Shown: positions 1-8,791, counted from the stretch's first letter. The stretch: DNA of 64,000 nt from Chromatiales bacterium (GCA_027032075.1 JALVOC010000019.1:62001-126000), one strand, 5' to 3'. Numbers and translations: made by a program. Notes: generated by a model from the letters alone, not told the origin.

Positions 1-210
1 TGTTTTGCCGCGGGCGAATTCCGCCACGAAGGCAATGGTGAGCCGATCGGATTTCAATGCGTCGATCAGTTCGAATATGCGCAGTTCCGTTTCGGCACTG
101 CTCATTTTGTTGGCTTCAAGCCAGCGTTGGTACTTGCTAATCGCTTCAATCAGATCAGTGCGCCAACGCCCGTAGGCCTGCATTTGGTCAGTAAAACGAT
201 CTGTTGCCAT
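1..210 (-). CDS. Dynamin-like GTPase, N-terminal fragment
   Basis: Only the first 70 codons are in the window; the gene runs off the left edge. I read it by translating the reverse strand from the ATG at 210-208. The start reads MATDRFTDQMQAYGRWRTDL, followed by a helical stretch and then IAFVAEFARGKT exactly at the edge. AEFxRGKT is the P-loop context of bacterial dynamin-family membrane-remodelling GTPases, which have a helical leader of similar length before the G domain. The call rests on this single motif and the leader. Nothing can be said about the rest of the GTPase domain or membrane paddle. It lies on the same strand as yggU, about 205 nt away, and is probably transcribed separately. 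Confidence 0.6.
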   Translation of the reverse strand, partial: MATDRFTDQMQAYGRWRTDLIEAISKYQRWLEANKMSSAETELRIFELIDALKSDRLTIAFVAEFARGKT

Positions 211-415
211 TTGACTTGATTCCGGTATGTTTTTACAACGATTTAATGTAGCGTGATATCCTCTGCGAGGACAATTATAAAATGTGATGAATTTCACAAT
301 TCATCGGCATCCCGGCCCCTGAAGCGCCGATACTCCTTCCGATGGTTAGCGGCCGACATCAGGGAGAGGTTTAGCCTTATCCGTTATCCTATTGAATTAA
401 TTGTAGCAAAAATCA

Positions 416-718
416 CTACCTGGTCGCTGTTTCAGGCTGAATGGGTTCCGGCAGGCGTGCCGGCTGGTGGATTCTGAACAGCTTGTTGCGGCCGTTGTTG
501 CCGCCGGCAAGTTCGATCTGCTTGCGGTTCACGCCAAAAAGCCCGGCCAGGTATTTGAGCAGATGGGCGTTTGCCTTGCCGTCCACCGGCGGTGCGGTAA
601 TGCGAATCTTCAGGCTGTCGCCGTGAGGGCCGACGATTTCATCCCGGCTGGCACGGGGCTGGACATAAACGCGCAGCAGCAGGATGCCGTTATTCCAGGA
701 ATAAAACACGATGCTCAT
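416..718 (-). CDS. yggU: YggU family protein (DUF167)
   Basis: Small protein of 100 residues with the DUF167/YggU fold signature: LLRVYVQPRASRDEIVG near the N-terminus, then PPVDGKANAHLLKYLAGLFGV and a closing basic stretch (RKQIELAGGNNGRNKLFRI). The family is widespread, cytoplasmic and has no firmly established biochemical role. Its length is normal. The start codon overlaps the end of yggT by four bases (ATGA type), so the two are translationally coupled. In many gammaproteobacteria yggS-proC-yggT-yggU is one unit. Here proC-yggT-yggU is intact, while yggS lies 6.6 kb away beyond inserted signalling genes. Confidence 0.9.
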   Translation of the reverse strand: MSIVFYSWNNGILLLRVYVQPRASRDEIVGPHGDSLKIRITAPPVDGKANAHLLKYLAGLFGVNRKQIELAGGNNGRNKLFRIHQPARLPEPIQPETATR

Positions 719-1314
719 CCAAACAGGGCCAGCTGGTGGCCATACGCCATGGCGCCGGCGAAGTCCTTGAGGGGGGCGATTACCAGCAGCATGACGAGGT
801 AGAGCACAATGATCGCCGCCATGGGGGAGAGGTCCAGGCCGCCGATGGGGGGAAGCAAGCGTTGCAGCGGGCGCATCAGCGGAGCGGTGATCTGCGACAG
901 CAGGTTGGCAACGGGGTTGTAGCCGCCGGCGCTGACCCAGCTGAGGATCACCAGGATGAAAATGCTGAAGAGGTAGACATTCACCAGCAGGTTGAGGATT
1001 TCAACCAGAGCCAGCGCAAACAAGCCCGCTATCGAAGGCATCGGCAGGGTGGTGATCAGGCTGAGGAGCAGGATTTCAACCACGACCACGAGCAACAGGA
1101 GGATGACCGAGGCCATGTCGATCCCGGCCAGTCCGGGAATGATCCGCCGCAGCGGGCGCAGTGGCGGATTGGTCACTTTCACCACAAACTGGGAGACCGG
1201 ATTGTAAAAATCGGCGCGCACGAACTGCATCAGCAGGCGCAGCAGAATGATGATTTCATAGAGACCAAACAGGGTTTTGATCAGAAAAACCCCGGCATTG
1301 CTCAAATAGCCCAT
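715..1314 (-). CDS. yggT: YggT family integral membrane protein
   Basis: Protein of 199 residues with two YggT repeats, each a pair of membrane helices flanking a polar R-P motif. The first repeat has LRLLMQFVRADFYNPVSQ and PPLRPLRRIIPGL; the second has ILSWVSAGGYNPVANLLSQ and PLMRPLQRLLPPIGGLDLSP. About four to five membrane segments are visible. YggT proteins are inner-membrane proteins, implicated in osmotic or ion stress tolerance in some bacteria, but the molecular function is unsettled. It starts 9 nt after the proC stop and overlaps yggU by 4 bases, so it belongs to the proC-yggT-yggU operon. Length and repeat structure are normal. Confidence 0.9.
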   Translation of the reverse strand: MGYLSNAGVFLIKTLFGLYEIIILLRLLMQFVRADFYNPVSQFVVKVTNPPLRPLRRIIPGLAGIDMASVILLLLVVVVEILLLSLITTLPMPSIAGLFALALVEILNLLVNVYLFSIFILVILSWVSAGGYNPVANLLSQITAPLMRPLQRLLPPIGGLDLSPMAAIIVLYLVMLLVIAPLKDFAGAMAYGHQLALFG

Positions 1315-1323
1315 AGTGCTTCC

Positions 1324-2145
1324 TTATTTTCCAAGTTCATCAGCCAGTTCCACCGCCCGGTCCCGGGCAGCGGTCAGTGCCTTGCTGAACAGGGCCTCCA
1401 GCCCCCCTTCACGCAAGGCGGCAATCGCCCGCTCTGTCGTGCCGCCGGGAGAGGTGACGTTCTCCCGCAGCACGGCCGGATCCTGCTCGATCTCCAACGC
1501 CAGGCGGGCGGCGCCGAATGCAGTCTGGATGGTGAGCAGGCGCGCGGTCTCCTCGGGCAGTCCCAGTTCGCGGCCGGCTTGCTCCATCGCCTCCATCACC
1601 AGGAAGAAATAGGCCGGACCGCTGCCGGAGAGGGCAGTGACGGCGTCCATCAGCGCTTCTTTTTCGAGCCATTGCACCAGGCCCACGGCGCGCATGATGG
1701 ATTCGGCGATATTGCGCTGTTCCTCGCTGACCTGCGGGGAGGCGTAGAGGGCGGTTGCCCCGCTTTGCACCAGGGCGGGTGTATTGGGCATGGCGCGGAC
1801 GATCGGCGTGTTCTCACCCAGCCAGTTGTGGAGGGAACGGGTGCGGATACCGGCAGCAATGGTCAAAAAGAGCTGGTTTTCCCGTTGGCCGGTTTGCAGT
1901 GTCGTGGTCACATCCTTCAGCACCTGGGGTTTGACCGCCAGTACCACGACATCGCACTGTTGCACAATCTCCTGATTGTTCGCCGTAGTATGGACAGGGA
2001 AGTCGGCTGCCAATGCGGAACGCCGTTTTTCGTCCGGTTCGGACACGAACAGGTGTTCCGCCGCCATGCCATCGGCAATCAGCCCGCCAATCAGGCTGCG
2101 GCTCATGTTGCCACCACCGATAAAACCGATATTGATCTTGTTCAT
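1324..2145 (-). CDS. proC: Pyrroline-5-carboxylate reductase
   Basis: Catalyses the NAD(P)H-dependent reduction of 1-pyrroline-5-carboxylate to L-proline, the last step of proline synthesis, in the cytoplasm. The N-terminal Rossmann motif is GFIGGGNMSRSLIGGL. The C-terminal dimerisation and active-site region shows ALSGSGPAYFFLVMEAM and VTSPGGTTERAIAAL, the family signature. I chose the ATG at 2145 (MNKINIGFIGGGN, 273 residues) because 12 further upstream codons are not family-like and family members begin a few residues before the Rossmann strand. It heads the proC-yggT-yggU operon; 57 nt separate it from the upstream cyclase gene. Confidence 0.95.
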   Translation of the reverse strand: MNKINIGFIGGGNMSRSLIGGLIADGMAAEHLFVSEPDEKRRSALAADFPVHTTANNQEIVQQCDVVVLAVKPQVLKDVTTTLQTGQRENQLFLTIAAGIRTRSLHNWLGENTPIVRAMPNTPALVQSGATALYASPQVSEEQRNIAESIMRAVGLVQWLEKEALMDAVTALSGSGPAYFFLVMEAMEQAGRELGLPEETARLLTIQTAFGAARLALEIEQDPAVLRENVTSPGGTTERAIAALREGGLEALFSKALTAARDRAVELADELGK

Positions 2146-2202
2146 AGGGCGTACGTTACAACGTGTTGCAGCGGGGTTCAAATCCGGCTGGGGTGGCGCT
2201 CT

Positions 2203-3753
2203 TCAGGCGGCGAGATCCTCGTCGATGCGCACGCGGTTGCGTCCGGTTTTCTTCGCCAGATAGAGGGCGGTATCGGCGTGGTTCAGCATGTTTTTGATGC
2301 TGATGGTGGGTTCATCTTCAAGGTTGGCGGAACTGATGCCGCAGCTGATGGTGAACTGCAGTGAGCGCCCCTCATATTCCACCGAGGTGTTTTCCATGAC
2401 GGTGCGCAGTTTTTCCGCCAGGGCAATAATGCCGTTGGTGTCATCGCCGACAGTCAGCAGCAGGAATTCTTCCCCCCCCATGCGGAAAAGATAATCACTG
2501 GCGCGGGACACCTCGCGCAGGCGGTTGGCAAAATGTTGCAGGCAGACGTCACCACAGATATGGCCGAAATTGTCATTGATCAGTTTGAACTTGTCCAGAT
2601 CGATGAGAATGGCGAAGAGGGAGTGGTTGCTGCGCCGTGCCTGGGCCTGAAGTTTGGGAAAGACTTCCGAGAGTTGGTGTCGGTTATACAGGCCGGTGAG
2701 ATTGTCAGTAATGGCTGTTTTTTCCAGGGCGGCGTGCACCCGGTCAATTTCCCGCTGTTTTTCACGCAGTGCCTGCAACATGTCGGCGAAGTGGTTGGAA
2801 AGCTCGGTGATCTCGTTTTTTTTGTGTGACTTGTCCAGTTTTGGCAGGTGGCCGTTCGCCACCTCACGTGTGATGTTGATCAGCTGGGTGAGCGGCTGGG
2901 TGAAATTGCGGGCGATGATGAAACCGAAAAGCAGTATTACCGCCATGCTGAGGCTGACAATCACGATAAGGGTCAGGCGGTGTTTTTCCAGGCGCTGCAC
3001 CAGGGAGGTTTCGGGCAGGGCGAACCACATGCGGGGGATCTCGCCGACGGCCGGGGCAAAGATCATGGGATGCACGCGATAACTGTGCCCGGCAAGCTCC
3101 ACCTGCTGTTTGCTGAGTTTGAATTTTTTGCCAAGCTGGCCGCTGACGGAACTCTGCACCACCTGGTTATTCCGCACCAGAAAAAGTTCGCCGCCGGTGT
3201 CCTGTTGGTGACGGGAGAACCACTTTTCGTCCAGGAAATAGCTGACGGCAATGGTACCGAGGTGGCTGCCCCGATAGATGATGGGTGAATAGGCAACGAG
3301 TTCCAGGCCGTGTTTGCCATAGAAATACAAGGCGCCTCTGGGCGAATCCGCTTTGATGCTTCGCAAGGCAGAGGCCAGATCGGCATGCTTCGTTCCGGCG
3401 AGAAGTTTGTGATCGTTTGAAACAATCACATAGCGGCTGATCGGCAGCCAGCCGAACTGCCGCTGGTAAAGTTTTTGCAGCGGAGCGGGTTCATTACCGA
3501 TGTTGACCACCACGAACATATACTGCTTGATACGCAGATCCTCGCTGACGATATCCGCGTAGCGCTGAAACTCGTTTTTTTCGTATTCGATTTGACTGCG
3601 CAACACCTGCGAAAGGCTGGCAAGGTGGTTGTTGTTTTCCTGGATGAGGAGATCACGCACGTAGTTATAGGTATAGAGCAGCGAGCCGCCCAACAGCAGC
3701 ATCAGCACGGTAGTGTTCAACAGCAATTTTGCTCTATAGCTTTGTAATCGCAT
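2203..3753 (-). CDS. Membrane diguanylate cyclase (periplasmic sensor, HAMP, GGDEF)
   Basis: Predicted to make cyclic-di-GMP from two GTP. Order in the 516 residues: a membrane helix at about 8-30; a periplasmic region of about 230 residues that resembles a double-Cache sensor; a second helix (LIVIVSLSMAVILLFGFIIA) near 265-287; a HAMP linker; a short coiled coil (ALREKQREIDRVHAALEKTA); and a GGDEF domain from about 350. The active-site motif reads GGEEF, a functional variant, preceded by RASD at the spacing of an inhibitory RxxD site, so product feedback is expected. No EAL domain is present. It starts 18 nt after the PstS-like binding-protein gene, so the two are almost certainly co-transcribed, and the binding protein may deliver the signal. 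Confidence 0.9.
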   Translation of the reverse strand: MRLQSYRAKLLLNTTVLMLLLGGSLLYTYNYVRDLLIQENNNHLASLSQVLRSQIEYEKNEFQRYADIVSEDLRIKQYMFVVVNIGNEPAPLQKLYQRQFGWLPISRYVIVSNDHKLLAGTKHADLASALRSIKADSPRGALYFYGKHGLELVAYSPIIYRGSHLGTIAVSYFLDEKWFSRHQQDTGGELFLVRNNQVVQSSVSGQLGKKFKLSKQQVELAGHSYRVHPMIFAPAVGEIPRMWFALPETSLVQRLEKHRLTLIVIVSLSMAVILLFGFIIARNFTQPLTQLINITREVANGHLPKLDKSHKKNEITELSNHFADMLQALREKQREIDRVHAALEKTAITDNLTGLYNRHQLSEVFPKLQAQARRSNHSLFAILIDLDKFKLINDNFGHICGDVCLQHFANRLREVSRASDYLFRMGGEEFLLLTVGDDTNGIIALAEKLRTVMENTSVEYEGRSLQFTISCGISSANLEDEPTISIKNMLNHADTALYLAKKTGRNRVRIDEDLAA

Positions 3754-3771
3754 ATCGGCTTGATGGCGTCG

Positions 3772-4638
3772 TTATTGTTTTTGCGGCAACAGCTGATATC
3801 TTTCCGCCACCTTGCGGAAACTGGCTCCCTCTTGTACCTGCCGGATCAATTTGAGTACATCGCCCCTGGCACCTTCGACTGTGACCGCCGAGAGCATGCG
3901 GTAAAACGGGTAGCTGCCGTTCGCCAGGTTATCGGCCGTTGCCGCCCGGCCATCGATGCGGATGGCTTTGACCCGGTCCTTCACCTGGAACATCCAGGTT
4001 GCGCCGGTATGGCCGATGGCGCCGCTGAAATCACTCACCTTTCTCACCATGTCGTCCGCCCCCGTGACATTGAGGCGATCCTTTCGGAACAGCCCGGCGG
4101 AGGGCAATATCCGCTTCCAGTGCCCCGGCCGTTTCTTGCAGTGCAAGCGGGTGATGACCACGATGGGTTTGTCGTTGCCGCCCACCTCGGACCAGTTGCG
4201 GATTTCACCCCGGAATATTTTGCGTACCTGCTGCAGGCTCAGGTTGTCGACGGGGTTGGCCTGGTTGACCAGGATCAGGATGGGTTCCCTGGCGAGGGGA
4301 TACACCCGAAGATGTTTATCCTTGATTTCCTGTTCATCGAGCTGGCAGCAGACGAAGCCGAAGGTTTCGTGATCCGGTGAAAAGTTCCCGGCATTTTTGA
4401 TGCCGGCGTTGCAACCCATGCCCAGGGCAGAATCCTTGCCATACAGCTGGATATCCCGGCCGGTGACTTTTTCCAGCTCCGGTTTGAGATCATTGAAGAT
4501 CACCCAGGAGAAATGCGCCCCGGCACCAATGATGGGAGATTGGTCCTCGTGTTGTTGTTCTTGTGCAACTGTGCATGGGGGGGTTAGCACGGATACGAGG
4601 AGCAAACAGGCATATTTCCACGTGGAAAACAAGTTCAT
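3772..4638 (-). CDS. PstS-like periplasmic substrate-binding protein, orphan
   Basis: Protein of 288 residues with a signal peptide (core LLLVSVLTPPCTVA, cleavage likely before QEQQ) followed by a phosphate-binding-protein-like fold. GAGAHFSWVIFNDL is the opening strand and helix of the PBP-like family, and VNQANPVDNLSLQQVRKIF with FRGEIRNWSEVGG is the typical lobe-crossing segment of PstS-type proteins (usually I-F-xGxIxxWxxxGG). No permease or ATPase gene is adjacent. The next gene, 18 nt downstream, is a membrane diguanylate cyclase, so a sensory role is more likely than uptake. The ligand is unknown: phosphate is only the family default, and the usual phosphate-contacting SGT motif is not obvious. 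Confidence 0.8.
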   Translation of the reverse strand: MNLFSTWKYACLLLVSVLTPPCTVAQEQQHEDQSPIIGAGAHFSWVIFNDLKPELEKVTGRDIQLYGKDSALGMGCNAGIKNAGNFSPDHETFGFVCCQLDEQEIKDKHLRVYPLAREPILILVNQANPVDNLSLQQVRKIFRGEIRNWSEVGGNDKPIVVITRLHCKKRPGHWKRILPSAGLFRKDRLNVTGADDMVRKVSDFSGAIGHTGATWMFQVKDRVKAIRIDGRAATADNLANGSYPFYRMLSAVTVEGARGDVLKLIRQVQEGASFRKVAERYQLLPQKQ

Positions 4639-4845
4639 GACAAAAAGACACCTGAGCTAACTCACAATCATTGTAGCGTAATTTAGTGGGGGATTTGTCC
4701 AAAAATGAGACTTATTTCCCTTGACAAAGTGGAAATATAGGTTCTCAGTAACCAAGCGGGTAGCCTGGTCTTTTCAGCGGGGATGTGGAAAGAGGGCTGG
4801 CTGACTCTTCAGCTTCAGGGTGTAAAAAACGTTCGTGAAAAGAAG

Positions 4846-5066
4846 GGATTAAAATAGTAAGTGTTCCGAATACCAGTACACTTGGGAAACGGAGCATCAG
4901 GCCCAGAGGTCTTTTACATGACCGTCAGCCGCATGGAGGCGGCTGTCGAGCTTACAGGGAGGTATTTACAGCGTGTCATGTAAAAGACCTCTGGGCCTGA
5001 TGCGATACTTAAATCTGGCAATAATACTAAATGATCTGGTATTTGGAACACTTACTATTTTAATCC
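4846..5066. repeat. Nested palindromic repeat element, copy 1
   Basis: Two nested inverted repeats. The outer arms at 4846-4876 and 5036-5066 (31 nt, one mismatch) enclose inner arms at 4894-4922 and 4975-5003 (29 nt, perfect). The 52-nt core at 4923-4974 contains a small hairpin (CAGCCGC, 6-nt loop, GCGGCTG) and the conserved string AGCTTACAGGG...GTATT...ACAGCGT. Copy 2 at 55384-55588 has the same geometry and a homologous core but unrelated arm sequences. The right outer arm contributes the last sense codon and the TAA stop (5062-5060) of the PAS-GAF-receiver gene. The rest of the 421-nt gap between genes (4639-5059) holds only this element and AT-rich sequence suited to a promoter for the binding-protein gene. 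Confidence 0.9.
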
Positions 5067-6685
5067 GCGCATCGTGTTAGCTGGGTTTCCACTTCATGCA
5101 GAAGGACTTTTGCCGCTACCGGTTTGTGCAGGTAGATGCGAATGCCGATTTCTTCGGCGCGCGCCTTGTCCAGATCGTCACCGTGGCCCGTACAAAGAAT
5201 GATCGGCAGTTCCGGTTTGAGCGCCAGCAGTTGCCAGGCAAGTTCATCCCCTGTCAGGTTCGGCATGTTTTTATCGAGGATTACCAGATCGAAGTCTTCG
5301 GCTGAGCTCCTGAATCGTTCCAGGGCGGCCTGGCTGCTGGTCTCGATGGTCACCTGGTAACCCTCGTTTTCAAGGAGTTCACCCATAAAACCGGCGACGG
5401 TTTCCTCGTCATCGACGATCAGGAGATGGGCATGTTCCGGATGTTGCTGGCAAACTTCCGCTTGTGAAAGTGGCGCTGCGGTTGTCTGCGGCGAGGGTTT
5501 TTCTGATTGTTGCAGCTGATGTTGTATTTGATGGCGCTCTTCTTTGGAGCGTAACACCAGCAGGCCGAAGGCCAGATCATCCGCCAGCTCCTTCAGCAGT
5601 TCCACCTCTTCAGTATCGAAAGCATCGGGCAATTCGGCATAGATATTCAGCGCACCCAGTATTTTCCCTTCGTAGCCGAAGGGGATGGCGATGGAAGAGG
5701 CATAGCCGCGCTGGCGTGCGGCTTCCCGCCAGGGGGCAAACTGCGGATCGGTGAAGATGTGCCGGCAGATGCTCGGCCTGCCGGTGCGGATGGCGGTGCC
5801 GGTCGGGCCACGACCGAGTTCATTATTGGCCCAGGAAATGTTTACGGAATCCAGATACCCTTCTTCAAATCCGGCCTCGGCAACGGCGCGGATGCTTTTT
5901 CTTTCATCCTCTTCCGCAAAACCGATCCACACCAGCCGGTACCCCCCCGTGGTGATTAAAATCCTGCAAATCTCGGAGAGCAATTCCTCTTCGGTTTTGG
6001 CCGCCACCATCAGCCGGTTGCAGGCGCTCAATACCCGCAGTGCGCGGTTTGACCGTTGCAGGGCGTGCAGCACCTGCTGGCGTTCGGTGATATCCTGCTT
6101 GATGGCAATGAAGTGGGTTATTTTTCCGCTTTCATCGCAAACCGGGGTGATCGTCTCTTCCGCAATATACTGGCCGCCGTCTTTACAACGCTTCACCTGA
6201 TTGCCGTGCCAGACTTTTCCTGCAAGAACCGTGTCCCACAAGGAAGTATCGCTGCCTTCATGCGGGTCGTCGGCATTGAACAGATCATAGGTCTTGCCGA
6301 TTACTTCGTCTTTTTCAAAACCGCTTAACTCGCTGAAGGCCTGGTTGACCCAGCGGATCACACCTTTATTGTCGGTGATCACGATACCGTTGGCGGCAGC
6401 TTCCAGGGCGGATGTTTGTAAGTGCAGGGTTTCCTGGGCAGAGTCGAACACCTTGCTGTTGTCGCGCAGTTTCTGCATGGCCTGGTTTAACTTGAACAAA
6501 AGGTAGTACAAATCGACACCCAACAGAATGAACAGGACCACGAACAGAACGAGTTGCGTGTCTTGTGGATCGCCGCTGGCGGGGGAGGGGAAGCTGAAAA
6601 AGGCAAGCGCAATCAGCAAGGCCAGGTTTCCCAGGATCAACAGTGGCCGGATCAATAAATTGCGTTTCACGGTGGTTATCCCCAC
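5060..6685 (-). CDS. Membrane PAS-GAF-receiver signalling protein
   Basis: 541 residues. Two N-terminal membrane helices (about 10-32 and 45-66, separated by a short periplasmic loop) are followed by a PAS domain at about 90-205 (ALEAAANGIVITDNKGVIRW, ending HFIAIKQDITERQ), a GAF domain at about 225-375 and a C-terminal receiver at about 418-535. The receiver keeps the acidic pair (IVDDEE), phospho-acceptor context LVILDKNMP, the switch Thr (CTGHG) and Lys (LHKP). No kinase, GGDEF, EAL or DNA-binding domain is present, so it is a sensor fused to a receiver that must be phosphorylated by another kinase. The start is a GTG; a second GTG five codons later is possible. The 3' end and stop codon lie inside palindromic repeat copy 1. 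Confidence 0.85.
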   Translation of the reverse strand: MGITTVKRNLLIRPLLILGNLALLIALAFFSFPSPASGDPQDTQLVLFVVLFILLGVDLYYLLFKLNQAMQKLRDNSKVFDSAQETLHLQTSALEAAANGIVITDNKGVIRWVNQAFSELSGFEKDEVIGKTYDLFNADDPHEGSDTSLWDTVLAGKVWHGNQVKRCKDGGQYIAEETITPVCDESGKITHFIAIKQDITERQQVLHALQRSNRALRVLSACNRLMVAAKTEEELLSEICRILITTGGYRLVWIGFAEEDERKSIRAVAEAGFEEGYLDSVNISWANNELGRGPTGTAIRTGRPSICRHIFTDPQFAPWREAARQRGYASSIAIPFGYEGKILGALNIYAELPDAFDTEEVELLKELADDLAFGLLVLRSKEERHQIQHQLQQSEKPSPQTTAAPLSQAEVCQQHPEHAHLLIVDDEETVAGFMGELLENEGYQVTIETSSQAALERFRSSAEDFDLVILDKNMPNLTGDELAWQLLALKPELPIILCTGHGDDLDKARAEEIGIRIYLHKPVAAKVLLHEVETQLTRCAD

Positions 6686-6832
6686 TTGGGTTACCGGGGC
6701 CGAATTATCGGCATCTTCTGTTCGGTATCAGGAGGGACACGATTGTGCCTGTATCCCCCATATTTACCCTGGTAAGACGGCTTACCGTAATGCTTCTTAC
6801 CTTAAACAAGATAGCGCATAAATGGTTCCCGT

Positions 6833-8410
6833 CTAACCGCAAAACTGTCTGATCATATTCTGTAATCTGTTGATTTCCCGGGTGAGCGCCTTATTGGTTT
6901 TCGCCGCTTGCCGGGACACCTCGCTGTTGCGTTCGGCAACCTCACTGATATTGGCCATATTGCGGTTGATTTCCTCTGAAACCGCACTTTGTTCTTCCGC
7001 GGCGGTGGCTATCTGTGTGCTCATATCGCTGATGGTTGCCACCGCATTGACGATGGCGCCAAGGGACTCCGATGTGCTCGAGGCCTGTTCGACACTTTGC
7101 CGGGTGATGTTCTGCCCTTCGCCGATGACGTCCACGGCGGCAACCGTATTGGCCTGCAAGCGTTCGATCATTTGTTGGATCTGATCGGTGGATGCCTGGC
7201 TGCGGCTGGCAAGGGTGCGCACTTCGTCCGCCACCACCGCAAATCCCCGTCCCTGTTCGCCGGCACGGGCGGCTTCGATTGCGGCATTGAGAGCGAGCAG
7301 GTTGGTCTGTTCCGCAATACCATGAATGACATCCAGGACGGTACTGATTTCATCGTTGTTGGAAGCCAGCTTCCGGATCACGTCGACAGCTTTTGCCATT
7401 TGTTCGTCGAGTTGATTGATACCGCTGATGGTCTGCCCGGTGATCCGCTGACTGGTTTTCACCTGCTCATCGGCCTGATTGGAGGCGGTTGCGGTGTGGC
7501 TGGTATTTTTCGCGATTTCCTGGATGGTGAGGGAGAGTTCATGTACCGCGGTGGCGACCTGGTCAATTTCCTGCTGTTGTAACTGTATCCCCTCATCGGT
7601 TTTTTCCACGATATCTTCCGTCTGCAGTGCAATTTGATTGAGTTGTTTCACTGCGTCGTCGATGCGCCAGAGAATCGTGCGAGTCTGTGCCTGTTGCGCC
7701 TGGATGACGGTCTGCAACTCTCCCAGTTCATCGTTGCGGCCGCTGTAGACCTGCTGGCTGATCGTATTGTGAAAAATCGCGCGGGCCTCTCTGGCTGCTT
7801 TCCGCCAGGGGCGCGCAATCAGATTTGCTATCAGCAGGCCGCTGATGCCGGCAGTGGCGATGGCAACCAGCATAAAGGGGAGCGGCACGCTGGCGTACCA
7901 CAGAACGGCGAATACCGGCAGCAACGCCAGCAGGTATCCCAGCATGATGGTTGACCTCAGGCCTGTTTTGAACACTTTCAACCCGTTTCGCCAGCGGGAG
8001 GTTCCCCTGTTTATTTGCCGGTAAAGGTGTTCAGCGCGGCGCACGTGATGCCTGGCGGGCTTGACCCGCACCGATTGGTAGCCGATGATTTCCTTGCCCT
8101 CAAAGACAGGGGTGACGTAAGCGTCAACCCAGTAATGGTCGCCGTTTTTACACCGGTTTTTTACAATCCCCATCCAAGGCTTGCCCTGCTTGATGTTCTG
8201 CCACAGATCGGCAAAAGCGGCCGGCGGCATCTCGGGGTGGCGGACGATATTGTGATTTTTGCCCAGGATCTCTTCTTCGCTGAAACCACTGACGTCGATG
8301 AAATCCTTGTTTGCGTAGGTGGTGATGCCTTTGGGATCCGTGGTGGTGACGATATGGATATTATCAGGGTAATCCTTTTCCACGCCGCTGACGGGATAAT
8401 TTTTTTTCAT
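6833..8410 (-). CDS. PAS-domain methyl-accepting chemotaxis protein (Aer-like)
   Basis: Cytoplasmic-sensing chemoreceptor of about 525 residues. The N-terminal PAS domain ([20 protein letters not shown], then [24 protein letters not shown]) is of the Aer type, which in E. coli binds FAD and reports redox or oxygen. Here the flavin call is by family only. A hydrophobic hairpin ([17 protein letters not shown] and [22 protein letters not shown]) anchors it. The C-terminal half is a long coiled coil with the receptor signalling tip around [20 protein letters not shown] and [13 protein letters not shown] chose the ATG at 8410 over a TTG six codons upstream. A FliA-type promoter at 8472-8498 lies at the right distance upstream, which fits a flagellar-regulon receptor. 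No cheA/cheW genes are adjacent. Confidence 0.9.
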   Translation of the reverse strand: MKKNYPVSGVEKDYPDNIHIVTTTDPKGITTYANKDFIDVSGFSEEEILGKNHNIVRHPEMPPAAFADLWQNIKQGKPWMGIVKNRCKNGDHYWVDAYVTPVFEGKEIIGYQSVRVKPARHHVRRAEHLYRQINRGTSRWRNGLKVFKTGLRSTIMLGYLLALLPVFAVLWYASVPLPFMLVAIATAGISGLLIANLIARPWRKAAREARAIFHNTISQQVYSGRNDELGELQTVIQAQQAQTRTILWRIDDAVKQLNQIALQTEDIVEKTDEGIQLQQQEIDQVATAVHELSLTIQEIAKNTSHTATASNQADEQVKTSQRITGQTISGINQLDEQMAKAVDVIRKLASNNDEISTVLDVIHGIAEQTNLLALNAAIEAARAGEQGRGFAVVADEVRTLASRSQASTDQIQQMIERLQANTVAAVDVIGEGQNITRQSVEQASSTSESLGAIVNAVATISDMSTQIATAAEEQSAVSEEINRNMANISEVAERNSEVSRQAAKTNKALTREINRLQNMIRQFCG

Positions 8411-8791
8411 GCGACCTTGCTCCCTCAAATAAGCTTCGGATTCAGCCTTCCTTTAATTTTCCTGATCATATTCATCGGATTGCCGCCTCTATTCTTTAAA
8501 CTATATTTAAAAAACGGCAAAGGAAACGACCGCAGAGGGTCCGGGATGGCGCCCGATTCCAGGGTGGTGAAATCCGCCGGTGGCGGAAAGGAAAGGGGGC
8601 ACGCCGGCCGATGGCGGGTAAAAACAAAACTTGCAATAGTAAGCTTTTGAATTTTATGGTATTTACTCAAGACAAGCGACGGCACCGCATGCGGCTGCAG
8701 AGAGGTGACTTTAGAATATGGCGGCATTCACGCGGGTCTTCGTATATCATGATATTGATTGTGGGCATGTGCCGTCTTGATTGAGGCTGAT
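8411..8791. other. 381-nt intergenic region
   Basis: Between the chemoreceptor and yggS, both on the minus strand. It holds the candidate sigma-28 promoter of the chemoreceptor (8472-8498). The remainder is a G+C-rich stretch (about 8520-8620) followed by AT-rich sequence, with no convincing gene. The minus-strand open frame across it (8425-8727) has no recognisable domain and a composition unlike the neighbouring proteins, so I do not call it. Confidence 0.6.
8472..8498 (-). promoter_or_regulatory. Candidate sigma-28 (FliA) promoter of the chemoreceptor gene
   Basis: On the minus strand: TAAAGAAT, 11 bases, TCCGATGA. The FliA consensus is TAAAGTTT-N11-GCCGATAA, so the spacing is exact, the -35 keeps TAAAG and the -10 keeps CCGAT. 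Transcription would start near 8462, about 50 nt upstream of the ATG at 8410. The match is by eye; motif scanning of flagellar genes elsewhere in the genome would test it. Confidence 0.6.

Noticed and set aside
736-2364. Long plus-strand open frame (542 codons) opposite yggT and proC
   Set aside because: It is rich in His, Gln, Gly and Asp in a pattern typical of antisense reading, has no domain, and overlaps three well-supported minus-strand genes.
8500-8640. Possible cyclic-di-GMP riboswitch near the chemoreceptor gene
   Set aside because: The G+C-rich stretch lacks the GEMM core segments on either strand.
8425-8727. 100-codon minus-strand frame between yggS and the chemoreceptor
   Set aside because: No domain, Pro/Ser-rich composition, and it would run through the FliA-type promoter of the downstream gene.
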